Below the pieces are notes generated by a model. It saw only the letters and a program-made list of their open reading frames with translations. It was not told the DNA's origin and did not search any database. From Allochromatium warmingii (GTDB taxonomy: Bacteria; Pseudomonadota; Gammaproteobacteria; Chromatiales; Chromatiaceae), in contig NZ_FNOW01000002.1 in NCBI RefSeq assembly GCF_900107145.1, positions 62,001-126,000 on the forward strand: DNA of 64,000 bases, written 5' to 3'. Positions 39,770 through 47,941 of the stretch are shown one piece after another (positions within the stretch are counted from its first letter, which is position 1; every line of letters begins with the position of its first letter). A program made the translations under genes and the position numbers.

Positions 39770-39778
39770 CCTCTTCTT

Positions 39779-41047
39779 TCAGAATAATTCAATATTCGGC
39801 GGCCCACTGCTGGCACCATTTGCGCTGATTGGTGAGCGTGCGTGCAATGATTCATCTTCTAAATATTCCACATGCAAATCATTCAGCGCATCGGGAAGTG
39901 TAAGCAGACTATCCGATGGCGCTCCGGCAGCCACTAATAACTCCGAGCGCCGACGCATCGTGACCTGAAGCCGTGCTAATCGCTGCCCAACCACATCTTG
40001 ATATTGCAAAATACCAAGCATATCGCCGATTTGTTCAGCTAAACTGGTATTGTGCTGGGTGACAACCGAGAATAGCGTTTTGTAAAACTGACGCATATCT
40101 TCATAATTATCACGCAGACGATGTACCGAACCGACAACATGCGTTGCTTGCTCAAGTTGTTGATCGGAGTCACTGAGAAAATTCAACTCCATACTGCGCT
40201 CAACGGCGCTGAGAGCTTTATTTAATCCAGCTTCGATACTATTAGCCGCTGCTGTGGCGCGACTGGCCAGCGCCCGCACTTCACCGGCAACCACTGCAAA
40301 GCCGCGCCCCGCTTCGCCCGCCCGCGCCGCTTCAATCGCGGCATTGAGCGCCAGCAAATTGGTCTGTTTGCTGATGTCTTTAATTGAAGTTGCCAGCCCT
40401 TCTAATTGACTGATGTCTTGGATAATCGCCTGAATCGCATTCATATCATTGCGAATTTTAGCAGGCAATTCTTGGACAAACCGCGCAATTTCGCTGATAT
40501 CATCAACACCAGTAGTAATATCCTGCTCCATCTCCGTAACATCCATGTTGGAATGATGCAGATAATTGAGCAATGTGCTGGCTGAATCATTTAAGCGCGT
40601 GGCGCGACTAATAACATCAAGCGCCGAATTTTCGGTATCGTGAATGGCTTCAGTAATGCGTTCATCAAAGGCATGATCGAGCGCCGCTAGTTGCAGCAGC
40701 GACGCAGAACCAGCCTGATGCCGTAATTCATTGTCTTGGAGCGTGGCATCAAAGCTATCAAGCGCTTGGCTCATCGCACCGGTGGTGCGGAAATTGAGCC
40801 GAAAGACAAACCAGCCGACGAGAAAATTAGTCGCAAGCAGCGTACTGCCAACCAGCAAGGCTTCTAACAGCCCTTCGTCGATGTCGTGTTGTGCGGATAT
40901 CAACGCAATCCAATCATTCGTTTGATACACCAATAGCGATAGCACGAGGGTACCAATGAGGGTCAGGGCCGCCATTACCCGCCGCAAGGCACGCGACTGG
41001 GCTAGGGTCGCTTCAATCAGAGAACGACGCGGCTTGACAAACGGCAT
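39779..41047 (-). CDS. Membrane methyl-accepting chemotaxis protein with CheZ-like tail motif
   Basis: Two membrane helices (about residues 20-45 and 65-85) enclose only a short loop, so it has almost no periplasmic sensor. The signalling hairpin tip is [20 protein letters not shown]. Near residue 365 lies [14 protein letters not shown], which resembles the catalytic FQDLTGQ helix of the CheY phosphatase CheZ (Asp-x3-Gln). No cheZ is present in the cluster. The gene follows cheY by 20 bases. Function as receptor is well supported; phosphatase activity is inference. Confidence 0.85.
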   Translation of the reverse strand: MPFVKPRRSLIEATLAQSRALRRVMAALTLIGTLVLSLLVYQTNDWIALISAQHDIDEGLLEALLVGSTLLATNFLVGWFVFRLNFRTTGAMSQALDSFDATLQDNELRHQAGSASLLQLAALDHAFDERITEAIHDTENSALDVISRATRLNDSASTLLNYLHHSNMDVTEMEQDITTGVDDISEIARFVQELPAKIRNDMNAIQAIIQDISQLEGLATSIKDISKQTNLLALNAAIEAARAGEAGRGFAVVAGEVRALASRATAAANSIEAGLNKALSAVERSMELNFLSDSDQQLEQATHVVGSVHRLRDNYEDMRQFYKTLFSVVTQHNTSLAEQIGDMLGILQYQDVVGQRLARLQVTMRRRSELLVAAGAPSDSLLTLPDALNDLHVEYLEDESLHARSPISANGASSGPPNIELF

Positions 41048-41067
41048 AACGACGCGCCCCTATTCTT

Positions 41068-41442
41068 TTAAGCGCCGGGTAACACTTGTTTGATGACCTT
41101 GACCAAATCAGCACCGCCCACCGGCTTAACCAGCCAGCCGGTCGCGCCGATTTGTTTGGCCTCATCGCGCTTGGTCTGCTGGCTTTCAGTCGTCAGCGCC
41201 AAAATCGGCGTAAAGCGCAGTCCGGGCAGGGCGCGGGCGTTACGGATAAAGTCCATGCCGCCCATATTGGGCATATTGATATCCGTGATAATCAAATCAG
41301 GCTTGACGCCAGATTTGAGTTTATCAAGCGCCTGCACGCCGTCACCGGCGGTCTCAACCTTAAAACCAGCCATTTCGAGGCTGGCTTTCAGGCTCATCAC
41401 CATCGTCGCTGAATCGTCAACAACCAGAATCGTTTTAGACAT
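41068..41442 (-). CDS. cheY: CheY-like single-domain response regulator
   Basis: The ATG at 41442 opens MSKTILVVDDSATMVMSLKA; an upstream Met would add 41 residues read through the STAS gene. Asp54 in LIITDINMPNMGG is the phospho-acceptor. Thr in LALTTESQ and Lys in WLVKPVGG complete the active site. It overlaps the STAS gene by 8 bases and is probably phosphorylated by the CheA encoded just upstream. Confidence 0.93.
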   Translation of the reverse strand: MSKTILVVDDSATMVMSLKASLEMAGFKVETAGDGVQALDKLKSGVKPDLIITDINMPNMGGMDFIRNARALPGLRFTPILALTTESQQTKRDEAKQIGATGWLVKPVGGADLVKVIKQVLPGA

Positions 41443-41692
41443 GGGGGGCGTGTTCCTCAGACAACAAAGCGGCCTGTAGCCAGTCAGCAAGGGCAGCATG
41501 ACGTGGCCAGGCACTAATTTTGGGTCGAGCGGCCAACAGCACTTGCAAGCTGGCCGCGTGGACATGGGTACAGTCAGTCAAATCAAGCTGGCCGCGTGGA
41601 TGCTGGATCAGCCATTCGAGCACGGTTTCAGCTTCTTCGACACTCAACAGCTCGCGGGCAATCAGGGTGCTGTCGCTCAGTTCAATCGCCAT
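41435..41692 (-). CDS. Lone STAS-domain protein in the chemosensory operon
   Basis: The 85-residue product has a short STAS-like pattern: a beta strand and helix (SVEEAETVLEWLIQHP), the strand GQLDLTDCTHVHAASLQVLL and a C-terminal helix. The Ser in HAASLQ is at the position where anti-sigma antagonists are phosphorylated. It lies between cheA and cheY with an 8-base overlap with cheY. Such proteins occur in some chemosensory clusters, but their partner is unknown. An RsbT-type kinase encoded 3.5 kb downstream is a candidate. Confidence 0.65.
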   Translation of the reverse strand: MAIELSDSTLIARELLSVEEAETVLEWLIQHPRGQLDLTDCTHVHAASLQVLLAARPKISAWPRHAALADWLQAALLSEEHAPHV

Positions 41693-41745
41693 CGGCTCGC
41701 GGTCTCCCAGTCACATCGCACACAATATGGCTTATATTCACGGAT

Positions 41746-44151
41746 TCACAATAATTCGCGTGGATTCAGAATCAAGAGCACGGAACCATCCCCGAGCAGC
41801 GCCGAACCGGCATAACCGGCCAGATTGCCGAGAAACCCAGCTAATGGCTTGAGAATAATATCAATGGTCTCGCGGCAGTCATCGACGATGATACCCAAGT
41901 ATTCCTTCTCGATGCGCACCACCAGCACCGCCAGTTCGTCATCGTCGTTGGCCAGTTGCGCCGCGTCGAGTGCCAGCAGATCATTCAGCGCCACCAGTGG
42001 CACCAGCCGTCCGCGTAGCACCGTCGTCAGACGCTTTTTAATTAACCGAATATCGCGCTGTGCCACCCGCACGGTCTCCGCGACCGCATCCATCGGCACC
42101 CCGAACCGCTGGCCGGCTGATTCGACGATCATCACATTGGTCACCGCCATCGACAGCGGCAGCGATAGCCGCAACTGGGTACCCGCGCCAACGCGACTGC
42201 GCAGATCAATGGTGCCATTGACCCGCGCAATGGCGTTGCGCACCACATCCATGCCCACACCGCGTCCCGAAAGATCGGTAATCTGTTCGGCAGTTGAAAA
42301 GCCAGCGGCAAAAATTAAATTGATCGCCTCTTGATCGCTCAAGCGTTCGAGTGCTGTTTCATCAATAATGCCTTTTTCATAGGCTTTATGGCGAATGACC
42401 GTCGGATCAATGCCACGTCCATCGTCGCTAATTTCAATCAACACCCGGTCAGATTCCTGCCGCGAACTAATCGTCAAGCGCCCTTCCGGTGATTTACCAG
42501 CCGCTCGCCGTTGTTCCGGTGTTTCTAAGCCATGATCGAGACTATTGCGCACAATATGAATCAATGGATCGGCTAAGGCTTCGATAATATTTTTATCCGC
42601 TTCCGTGCTTTCACCGTCCATGATTAAGCGTACTTCTTTACCGAGTTTATGCGCAATATCGCGCACCAAACGCGGAAAACGCTGAAAGACAAATGAGACC
42701 GGCAGCATCCGAATCTGCATAATCGCATCTTGCATTTCTTCGGCGATGCGATTGATGACGCCATATTGCGCTTTAATTTCGCGCGATAATTCGCGCACCC
42801 CATAGCGTTCTTCGGCACGCGCTGCTAAATACGGCAGTGCATTTTTAGCGACGACCATTTCGCCGATTAAATTCATCAAGCGATCTATTTTGCTTTGATC
42901 GACCTTGAGCGTGCGATTGGTTGCTAATTGATCGTCAGCACGCCGCCCGAATTTAACCGACTCATCGCTGGCACGCGGTGCGCCAGCGCCCTGACCTAGC
43001 GGTGCAGGCGTGACAATCGCCGCTCGCACGGCTGGCGCAGCGTGCGCTGTCGGCCAGGTTTGATGATCGAGCCAACGCAATAAATAGGTGCCGGAATCGG
43101 TCGCCAACGCTGCTTCTAAGGCTGTTTCCAGCCCGCTGGCGACTGGATCGCGCTCCAGCGTCGCCAAAATCCCCAGCAAGGTCGCGCCAACCGCCCGCAA
43201 CCGACCGCTGAACCAAGCTGGCGTATCGGTCAGCGCCAAAATCTCGCGCTGCGCCTCTAACACCACGCGAATCGACTCCAGCGCCTCGGCGCTCAAGCGC
43301 GTGCTGTCAGCCGTGGTCGTCGCCGTTGTGTTGCCATGCGTCGTTGCAGCCGATGCCGACGCAAGCGAACAAATCTCAACCTGATCCGGCACATAGCGGA
43401 AATGCTCAACCAGCGCCTCCAACGCGGCGCACACGATCACTTCAAATTCCAACACACAACGATAGGCGTCCAATTCTGCCAGCGGCGGCCAGCTTGCGAC
43501 CGCTCCGACCTGTCGCCAGAGCACTTCGGGAAGCTGCATGATCTGAAAAAACGGATCTTCGCCCTTAAAAAAGCATTCAGCTTCAGGGCGATAGCGCACC
43601 CAGCACAGTGCTTCACCTGCCGTCAGCCGCGCTTGCACCGCCATGCGCACCGCCTCGGGCAGGTGCTGGCCATCAGCCGCGAGCGACCAGCCGCCGCCTG
43701 CCGCTGACGGCTCGCTGGAAGCCGGAAGCTGGCCGCTGGTTGCCGTCAGCTCTCCCCCCAAAAATCCACGCAATGCCGCACCTAAACGCGCCGCATCGGT
43801 CGCATGATGACTGGTGCGCGGCGGTTGCCCGTCGTCGCTGCCCTCAGCAATTTCATCAATTAACAATGAGACAAAATCCATTGCTTCGAGCAATTGATCG
43901 GCCAGCTCGCGACTAAATTCCAAGCGCCCATCGCGCACCGCATCCATTAAATCTTCAGCCGCATGGAGCACGCGGGTCATTTCGGGCAAATCAAATAATC
44001 CCGAATTGCCTTTCAGTGTATGTACCAGCCGGAATAATTCGTCGATTAACGGCCCTGGATCAGTGGTGCGTTCGAGTTCAAGCAGTTTTGCGCCAATAGC
44101 TTCGAGGAAATCCCGCCCCTCGGTTAAGAATTGATTGAGCAACGCATTCAT
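41746..44151 (-). CDS. cheA: Chemotaxis histidine kinase CheA
   Basis: An HPt domain at 1-105 has His44 in LFRLVHTLKGNSGL. A divergent middle region (about 130-390) replaces a clear P2 domain. Dimerisation (LMNLIGEMVVAKNAL) and kinase domains follow: HIVRNSLDHGLE, DDGRGIDP and LSGRGVGMDVV. A CheW-like regulatory domain ends the protein. At 801 residues it is longer than E. coli CheA. Residues about 134-151 are encoded by a copy of a dispersed repeat otherwise found between genes. It overlaps the upstream response-regulator gene by 4 bases. Confidence 0.95.
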   Translation of the reverse strand: MNALLNQFLTEGRDFLEAIGAKLLELERTTDPGPLIDELFRLVHTLKGNSGLFDLPEMTRVLHAAEDLMDAVRDGRLEFSRELADQLLEAMDFVSLLIDEIAEGSDDGQPPRTSHHATDAARLGAALRGFLGGELTATSGQLPASSEPSAAGGGWSLAADGQHLPEAVRMAVQARLTAGEALCWVRYRPEAECFFKGEDPFFQIMQLPEVLWRQVGAVASWPPLAELDAYRCVLEFEVIVCAALEALVEHFRYVPDQVEICSLASASAATTHGNTTATTTADSTRLSAEALESIRVVLEAQREILALTDTPAWFSGRLRAVGATLLGILATLERDPVASGLETALEAALATDSGTYLLRWLDHQTWPTAHAAPAVRAAIVTPAPLGQGAGAPRASDESVKFGRRADDQLATNRTLKVDQSKIDRLMNLIGEMVVAKNALPYLAARAEERYGVRELSREIKAQYGVINRIAEEMQDAIMQIRMLPVSFVFQRFPRLVRDIAHKLGKEVRLIMDGESTEADKNIIEALADPLIHIVRNSLDHGLETPEQRRAAGKSPEGRLTISSRQESDRVLIEISDDGRGIDPTVIRHKAYEKGIIDETALERLSDQEAINLIFAAGFSTAEQITDLSGRGVGMDVVRNAIARVNGTIDLRSRVGAGTQLRLSLPLSMAVTNVMIVESAGQRFGVPMDAVAETVRVAQRDIRLIKKRLTTVLRGRLVPLVALNDLLALDAAQLANDDDELAVLVVRIEKEYLGIIVDDCRETIDIILKPLAGFLGNLAGYAGSALLGDGSVLLILNPRELL
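43701..43751. repeat. Dispersed GCTG-rich repeat, copy 4, inside cheA
   Basis: CGCTGGAAGCCGGAAGCTGG followed by CCGCTGGTTGCCGTCAGCT matches the intergenic copies at 17626 and 34327. Here it is read in frame on the minus strand as a Ser/Ala/Gly-rich linker between the HPt and later domains of CheA. Confidence 0.6.
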
Positions 44152-44525
44152 GCTGAATGTCTCGCGCCAAGCAAAGTCAGAACATGAGCGAGCAATTGCG
44201 CCGGTTTCGCCGGTTTGACCAAATACAGATTGGCACCGCTGGCATAGGCGCGGCGCTGATCGTTGTCCTCGGCCTCAGTTGAAACCATAATTGCTGGGGC
44301 TTGCGGCATGTCTTTCGCCCGTAATTCGCGCAAAAACCCATAACCGTCGAGCTTGGGCATATTGATATCGACTAAATAGAGATCAAATGGCCCCTCGGCG
44401 AGCCGTTCTAAGGCTTCCAGTCCATTGACTGCCTCGCTGACTTCAAACCCCGCTGATTCCAAAATCCCACGGTGATAGAGCCGCACCGTTGCCGCATCGT
44501 CGATGACCAGAATCCGTTTCATCAC
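44148..44525 (-). CDS. Single-domain response regulator
   Basis: A 125-residue receiver with acidic pair in ILVIDDAATV, phospho-acceptor Asp53 in YLVDINMPKLDG, Thr in MVSTEAEDN and Lys in LYLVKPAKP. It sits between cheR and cheA with 4-base overlaps at both ends, so stoichiometric expression with CheA is likely. It is the second single receiver of the cluster; one may carry the output and the other act as phosphate sink or adaptation partner. Confidence 0.92.
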   Translation of the reverse strand: MMKRILVIDDAATVRLYHRGILESAGFEVSEAVNGLEALERLAEGPFDLYLVDINMPKLDGYGFLRELRAKDMPQAPAIMVSTEAEDNDQRRAYASGANLYLVKPAKPAQLLAHVLTLLGARHSA

Positions 44526-45370
44526 CGTGCCTCCCAGGGTTTTTGATAGACAATGGCTTCGGGGAATTTACGCACCCGAAATAAGGATGAAATCCGGCTC
44601 ATGGATTCCGAATGCCCCAGACAAATAAATCCACCTGGATTGAGCGCATCATAAAAGGATTCAGCGGCACGTTTGCGTGACAGATCATCGAAATAAATCA
44701 ACAGATTGCGACAAAAAATGACATCGAAATTTCGATGCAACCGCATATCCGCCGGATCGGTCACGTTGGCGCGGGTAAATTGCACCGCATCGCGCAGACT
44801 GTCATCAATTTGATACAGCTCGCCGACGCGCGTGAAGTATTTTTTTAACAAGGATGCCGGTAAATGCTGCACCGCACGCGGACTATAGCGCCCTTGTCGT
44901 GCTTGGGTGAGAATATTGGTATCAATGTCAGAAGAAATAATCTCGACATCGATTTCTTCAATGCGCGGCCAATATTCGAGCAAATAAATCGCAATGCTAT
45001 ACGGTTCTTCACCCGAAGACGATGGAATTGACCAAATGCGAATTGGCGCTGTGGGATTTGTCCGTTTGGCGGCGATTTCTTCGAGCATCGAGCCGACGAG
45101 ACATTCAAATTGATATTCTTCACGAAAAAAATAGGTTTCATTCACCGTCATCGTATTGATGAGGGTCTGGAGTTCATCGCCGGATGCCTGAAACCGGAGC
45201 ATCGTAAAATAACTGCGAAAATTCTCACTATCGGTTGATTCCATGCGATCAATCAGCCGTTTATCGACAAAATAGCGTTTACTGTCTTCAAACAGAATGC
45301 CAGTTTTGCGATAAAAAAATTCGCGGAATTTCTGGAAATCCTCGTCGCTAATGTGGCGCGGATCGTTCAT
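44522..45370 (-). CDS. cheR: Chemoreceptor glutamate methyltransferase CheR
   Basis: CheR methylates receptor Glu residues using SAM. The N-terminal helical domain (DEDFQKFREFFYRKTGILFE) is followed by the conserved MTVNETYFFREEYQFE, the SAM-binding WSIPSSSGEEPYSIAIYL and SSDIDTNILTQAR. FDVIFCRNLLIYFDD and GGFICLGHSES complete the pattern. The 282-residue length is normal. It lies 8 bases after the HEAT-repeat gene. Confidence 0.96.
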   Translation of the reverse strand: MNDPRHISDEDFQKFREFFYRKTGILFEDSKRYFVDKRLIDRMESTDSENFRSYFTMLRFQASGDELQTLINTMTVNETYFFREEYQFECLVGSMLEEIAAKRTNPTAPIRIWSIPSSSGEEPYSIAIYLLEYWPRIEEIDVEIISSDIDTNILTQARQGRYSPRAVQHLPASLLKKYFTRVGELYQIDDSLRDAVQFTRANVTDPADMRLHRNFDVIFCRNLLIYFDDLSRKRAAESFYDALNPGGFICLGHSESMSRISSLFRVRKFPEAIVYQKPWEAR

Positions 45371-45378
45371 AGTATTAT

Positions 45379-46002
45379 TTAATCGGCGGCAATCCGCTTG
45401 AGCGCAAGGTCAGCGGCGAACTGAATATAGGGTTCATCGGCGAACCGCTGTTTGAGGGCCAGCAGCGCCGGTTGTGCGCGTTCAGAGCCGACCTCGCCGA
45501 GCAAATCAACCGCTGTTGCACACACATTGACATGCGCATCCTGGGTGATGACACGAATCAACCACTCTTCAACCTGTGGATGACGCAGGGATTCGAGCAC
45601 ATCGACGGCAAAAATGCGCACATCGGGGTTAGGATCTTCAAGCAACCGCCCCATCCAGGGCGCGACCTCCTCAGGTAGTTGCTTCATCGCCTCAATCGCG
45701 GCGTTGCGCAACATCGCATCTTCACTGCGTAAACATTCGCTGAGTCCGGCAACGGCAGTTTCATCGCCAATCAGCGTCAGACTGGTGAGAATCACTTGGG
45801 TTACGCTCGGCTCGCTCTCGACGCTCAACCGCTCCACCAGCGCCGATGCTGCATCGGGATGTTGCGCCAGATCGCGGGCCGCCCAGCGCCGCGCCAACGG
45901 ATCGGTGTCGGCGAGCGCGGTCAGCAATCCGGCCAGATCACGCGGCAAGCGCCGTTCGTCCTGACTGGTTGTAGGCATATCCTGAGATTTTTTCAGTCCC
46001 AT
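45379..46002 (-). CDS. HEAT-repeat protein of the chemosensory operon
   Basis: Residues 20-205 are a series of about five HEAT-like helical pairs (DPLARRWAARDLAQHPDAAS, then AMLRNAAIEAMKQLPEEVAP and NPDVRIFAVDVLESLRHPQV). There is no signal peptide. HEAT proteins are scaffolds, so it may hold CheB, CheR or receptors together, but no partner is proven. It lies 4 bases after cheB and 8 before cheR, so it is an integral operon member. Confidence 0.8.
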   Translation of the reverse strand: MGLKKSQDMPTTSQDERRLPRDLAGLLTALADTDPLARRWAARDLAQHPDAASALVERLSVESEPSVTQVILTSLTLIGDETAVAGLSECLRSEDAMLRNAAIEAMKQLPEEVAPWMGRLLEDPNPDVRIFAVDVLESLRHPQVEEWLIRVITQDAHVNVCATAVDLLGEVGSERAQPALLALKQRFADEPYIQFAADLALKRIAAD

Positions 46003-46006
46003 GCGG

Positions 46007-47086
46007 TTATCGCTCCACCCAAATCTGAATTTGATCGGCGATGCGCTCGGCGGGTAGCACCAGATTTGCGCCGCCGCGGGCGATCAATTCGGCCGGCATC
46101 CCGAACACCACAGCGGTTTCTTCGGATTCGGCAATCGTCCGCGCCCCGCGTCGCTTGAGTTCGGTGAACGCATCAGCGCCATCGTAGCCCATGCCGGTGA
46201 GCATCACGGCGATCACAGTGGCCGGATCGCAATGTTCGAGCGCCGAGCGCCCAAGTAGCTCAACCGATGGATGCCAGAGAAAATCCGGATTTTCAGGACG
46301 TGGTAACGCGGTGAGCTTACCGACGCGACGCGCCAGCACCAAATCTGCGCCGCCCTTACCGATATAAATATGCCCTGGCTCAATTGGCGTCGGGCGACTG
46401 GCTTCGGAGACTTCGAGTGCGCACAATCCGTTCATGCGTTCAGCAAAGGGCTTAGTGAAGCTTGGCGGCATGTGCTGCGCGACCAGCACCGGCCAGGGAA
46501 AGTCCGCCGGAAGCTGCGGCAAAATATCTTCGAGCGTTCGCGGGCCGCCGGTTGAAACGCCGATCAACACCACACCTTCGCCGCGTATGCCGCTGCGCCG
46601 GATCACCCGTTGGGTTGATTCTGTCCGCGCTGCTGCTGGACGCGGTGCGGCACCATTGCGAATCCGCGCCGCCAGACCGCGTGACGATTTCAGCCGCGCC
46701 CGGGCCGCCGCCCGCACTTTGGCGATGATCTCGGCTTCGATTTCGACCATCGACAGTGAAATCGTCCCACCGGGTTTGGGAATGTAATCAACCGCGCCGA
46801 GATTGAGCGCCTCTAAGGTCGCCATCGCGCCTTTTTCGGTCAATGACGACACCATCACCACCGGTACCGGACGTTCGGCCATTAATAACGACAGTGCCGT
46901 TAAGCCGTCCATCTCCGGCATATTAATATCAAGCGTGACGACATCCGGCTCAAATTCACGATTTTCCTCAACAGCTTCGCGCCCATTACGCGCCAGCCGG
47001 ATTTGAAAATCGCCTTCGGCCTCAAAAATCGCATTGAGCTGACGGCGCATCAGCGCCGAATCATCGACGATCAGCAGCTTAATCAT
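46007..47086 (-). CDS. cheB: Chemoreceptor methylesterase CheB
   Basis: CheB removes receptor methyl groups and deamidates Gln. The receiver domain has Asp53 in VVTLDINMPEMDG. After a basic linker the methylesterase domain has Ser in IGVSTGGPRTLE, His in VAQHMPPSFTKPFAERM and Asp in MLTGMGYDGA. The length of 359 residues is typical. It is separated from the upstream coiled-coil gene by 27 bases that include a 9-bp tandem repeat. Confidence 0.96.
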   Translation of the reverse strand: MIKLLIVDDSALMRRQLNAIFEAEGDFQIRLARNGREAVEENREFEPDVVTLDINMPEMDGLTALSLLMAERPVPVVMVSSLTEKGAMATLEALNLGAVDYIPKPGGTISLSMVEIEAEIIAKVRAAARARLKSSRGLAARIRNGAAPRPAAARTESTQRVIRRSGIRGEGVVLIGVSTGGPRTLEDILPQLPADFPWPVLVAQHMPPSFTKPFAERMNGLCALEVSEASRPTPIEPGHIYIGKGGADLVLARRVGKLTALPRPENPDFLWHPSVELLGRSALEHCDPATVIAVMLTGMGYDGADAFTELKRRGARTIAESEETAVVFGMPAELIARGGANLVLPAERIADQIQIWVER

Positions 47087-47094
47087 ACGTGACG

Positions 47095-47124
47095 CTCAAA
47101 ATACTCAAAATACTCAAAATACTC
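47095..47124. repeat. Short 9-bp tandem repeat
   Basis: CTCAAAATA is repeated three times and followed by CTC. It overlaps the last codons and stop of the coiled-coil gene and lies in front of cheB. It could change length by slippage and alter the end of that protein and the cheB leader. Confidence 0.8.
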
Positions 47125-47785
47125 GCGGCTGAAAATCATCGGGCACATTCAATTCAAAAACATTGTCATGAATGCGTGCGACATAAAAGCCCTCGCGCAT
47201 AGCACGTTCGCGCAGGGCTTCAGAACAATCGACCGCTGCGAGAATACCGTAAAGCTGTTTATCGCGATGCTCGGGGAAAAACTCACGAAATGATTCAAGC
47301 AGCGTGCGTAATTGCGCAATCGCCTCTTCACGCAAATGGCTTTTAACCTCGACGATATAGGCCGCGTTAATCAAGCCATTCGCATAGGAAAGCGTGTCGA
47401 TTTCCAGATGTCGCCCGTCTTTACTCACGCGCACGCTGGGACTAACCACTTCCATGCCGAAGCGTTCGCGCAACAGTCGTTCCATTGACGGCAGCGCCAG
47501 CCCTTCGGTAAAGCTACCGAATTTCTCACCCAAGCCGCCGATTTGCTTACCCAATTCCTTGAGCTTACGGTCAGTTTCTTTAAATTGACGCTCGGTCTCT
47601 TGGAATCGGCGATCTGTTTCTTTGAATTGCAGGTCGGTTTCTTTAAACCGTTCCGCAATCTCTTTAAACTGGTGTTCAGTTTCTTGAAACCGGCGATCCG
47701 TTTCTTTGAATTTCTGATCGGTCTCGCGTTGTGCGGCGATTAACTCGCGCAACATCTCCCAAACATCTTCGGCTGTGGTTGCCAT
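47114..47785 (-). CDS. Coiled-coil protein with DUF3782-like nuclease-fold domain
   Basis: Residues 20-90 are built from near-identical seven-residue units (FKETDRRFQETE and variants), which predict a long coiled coil. Residues 95-223 resemble the DUF3782 family of the PD-(D/E)xK superfamily: HLEIDTLSYANG supplies the Asp and AYIVEVKSHL the E-x-K. Whether it cuts DNA is unknown; many such proteins accompany mobile or regulatory loci without known role. It lies between the triple-CheW gene and cheB, on the same strand. Confidence 0.72.
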   Translation of the reverse strand: MATTAEDVWEMLRELIAAQRETDQKFKETDRRFQETEHQFKEIAERFKETDLQFKETDRRFQETERQFKETDRKLKELGKQIGGLGEKFGSFTEGLALPSMERLLRERFGMEVVSPSVRVSKDGRHLEIDTLSYANGLINAAYIVEVKSHLREEAIAQLRTLLESFREFFPEHRDKQLYGILAAVDCSEALRERAMREGFYVARIHDNVFELNVPDDFQPRVF

Positions 47786-47833
47786 ATTAAGCGCCTCTCA
47801 CACGTTTTGCTGTCAAACCAAGATCACAACAGA

Positions 47834-47906
47834 ATTAGACAGGATCAACAGACTTAAAATTATTTAATCTCGTCAATCCTGAAGCATCCTGTTAATCCTG
47901 TCTAAT
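47834..47906. repeat. Inverted repeat of the ACAGGATT family, second copy
   Basis: ATTAGACAGGATCAACAG at 47834-47851 pairs with CTGTTAATCCTGTCTAAT at 47889-47906 at 17 of 18 positions. It shares ATTAGACAGGAT with the copy at 39673. It lies in the 156-base gap between the triple-CheW and coiled-coil genes, where it may reduce read-through. Confidence 0.75.
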
Positions 47907-47941
47907 GATTCATCGCCGCATCCGGTAGACCGCAGAACTGC

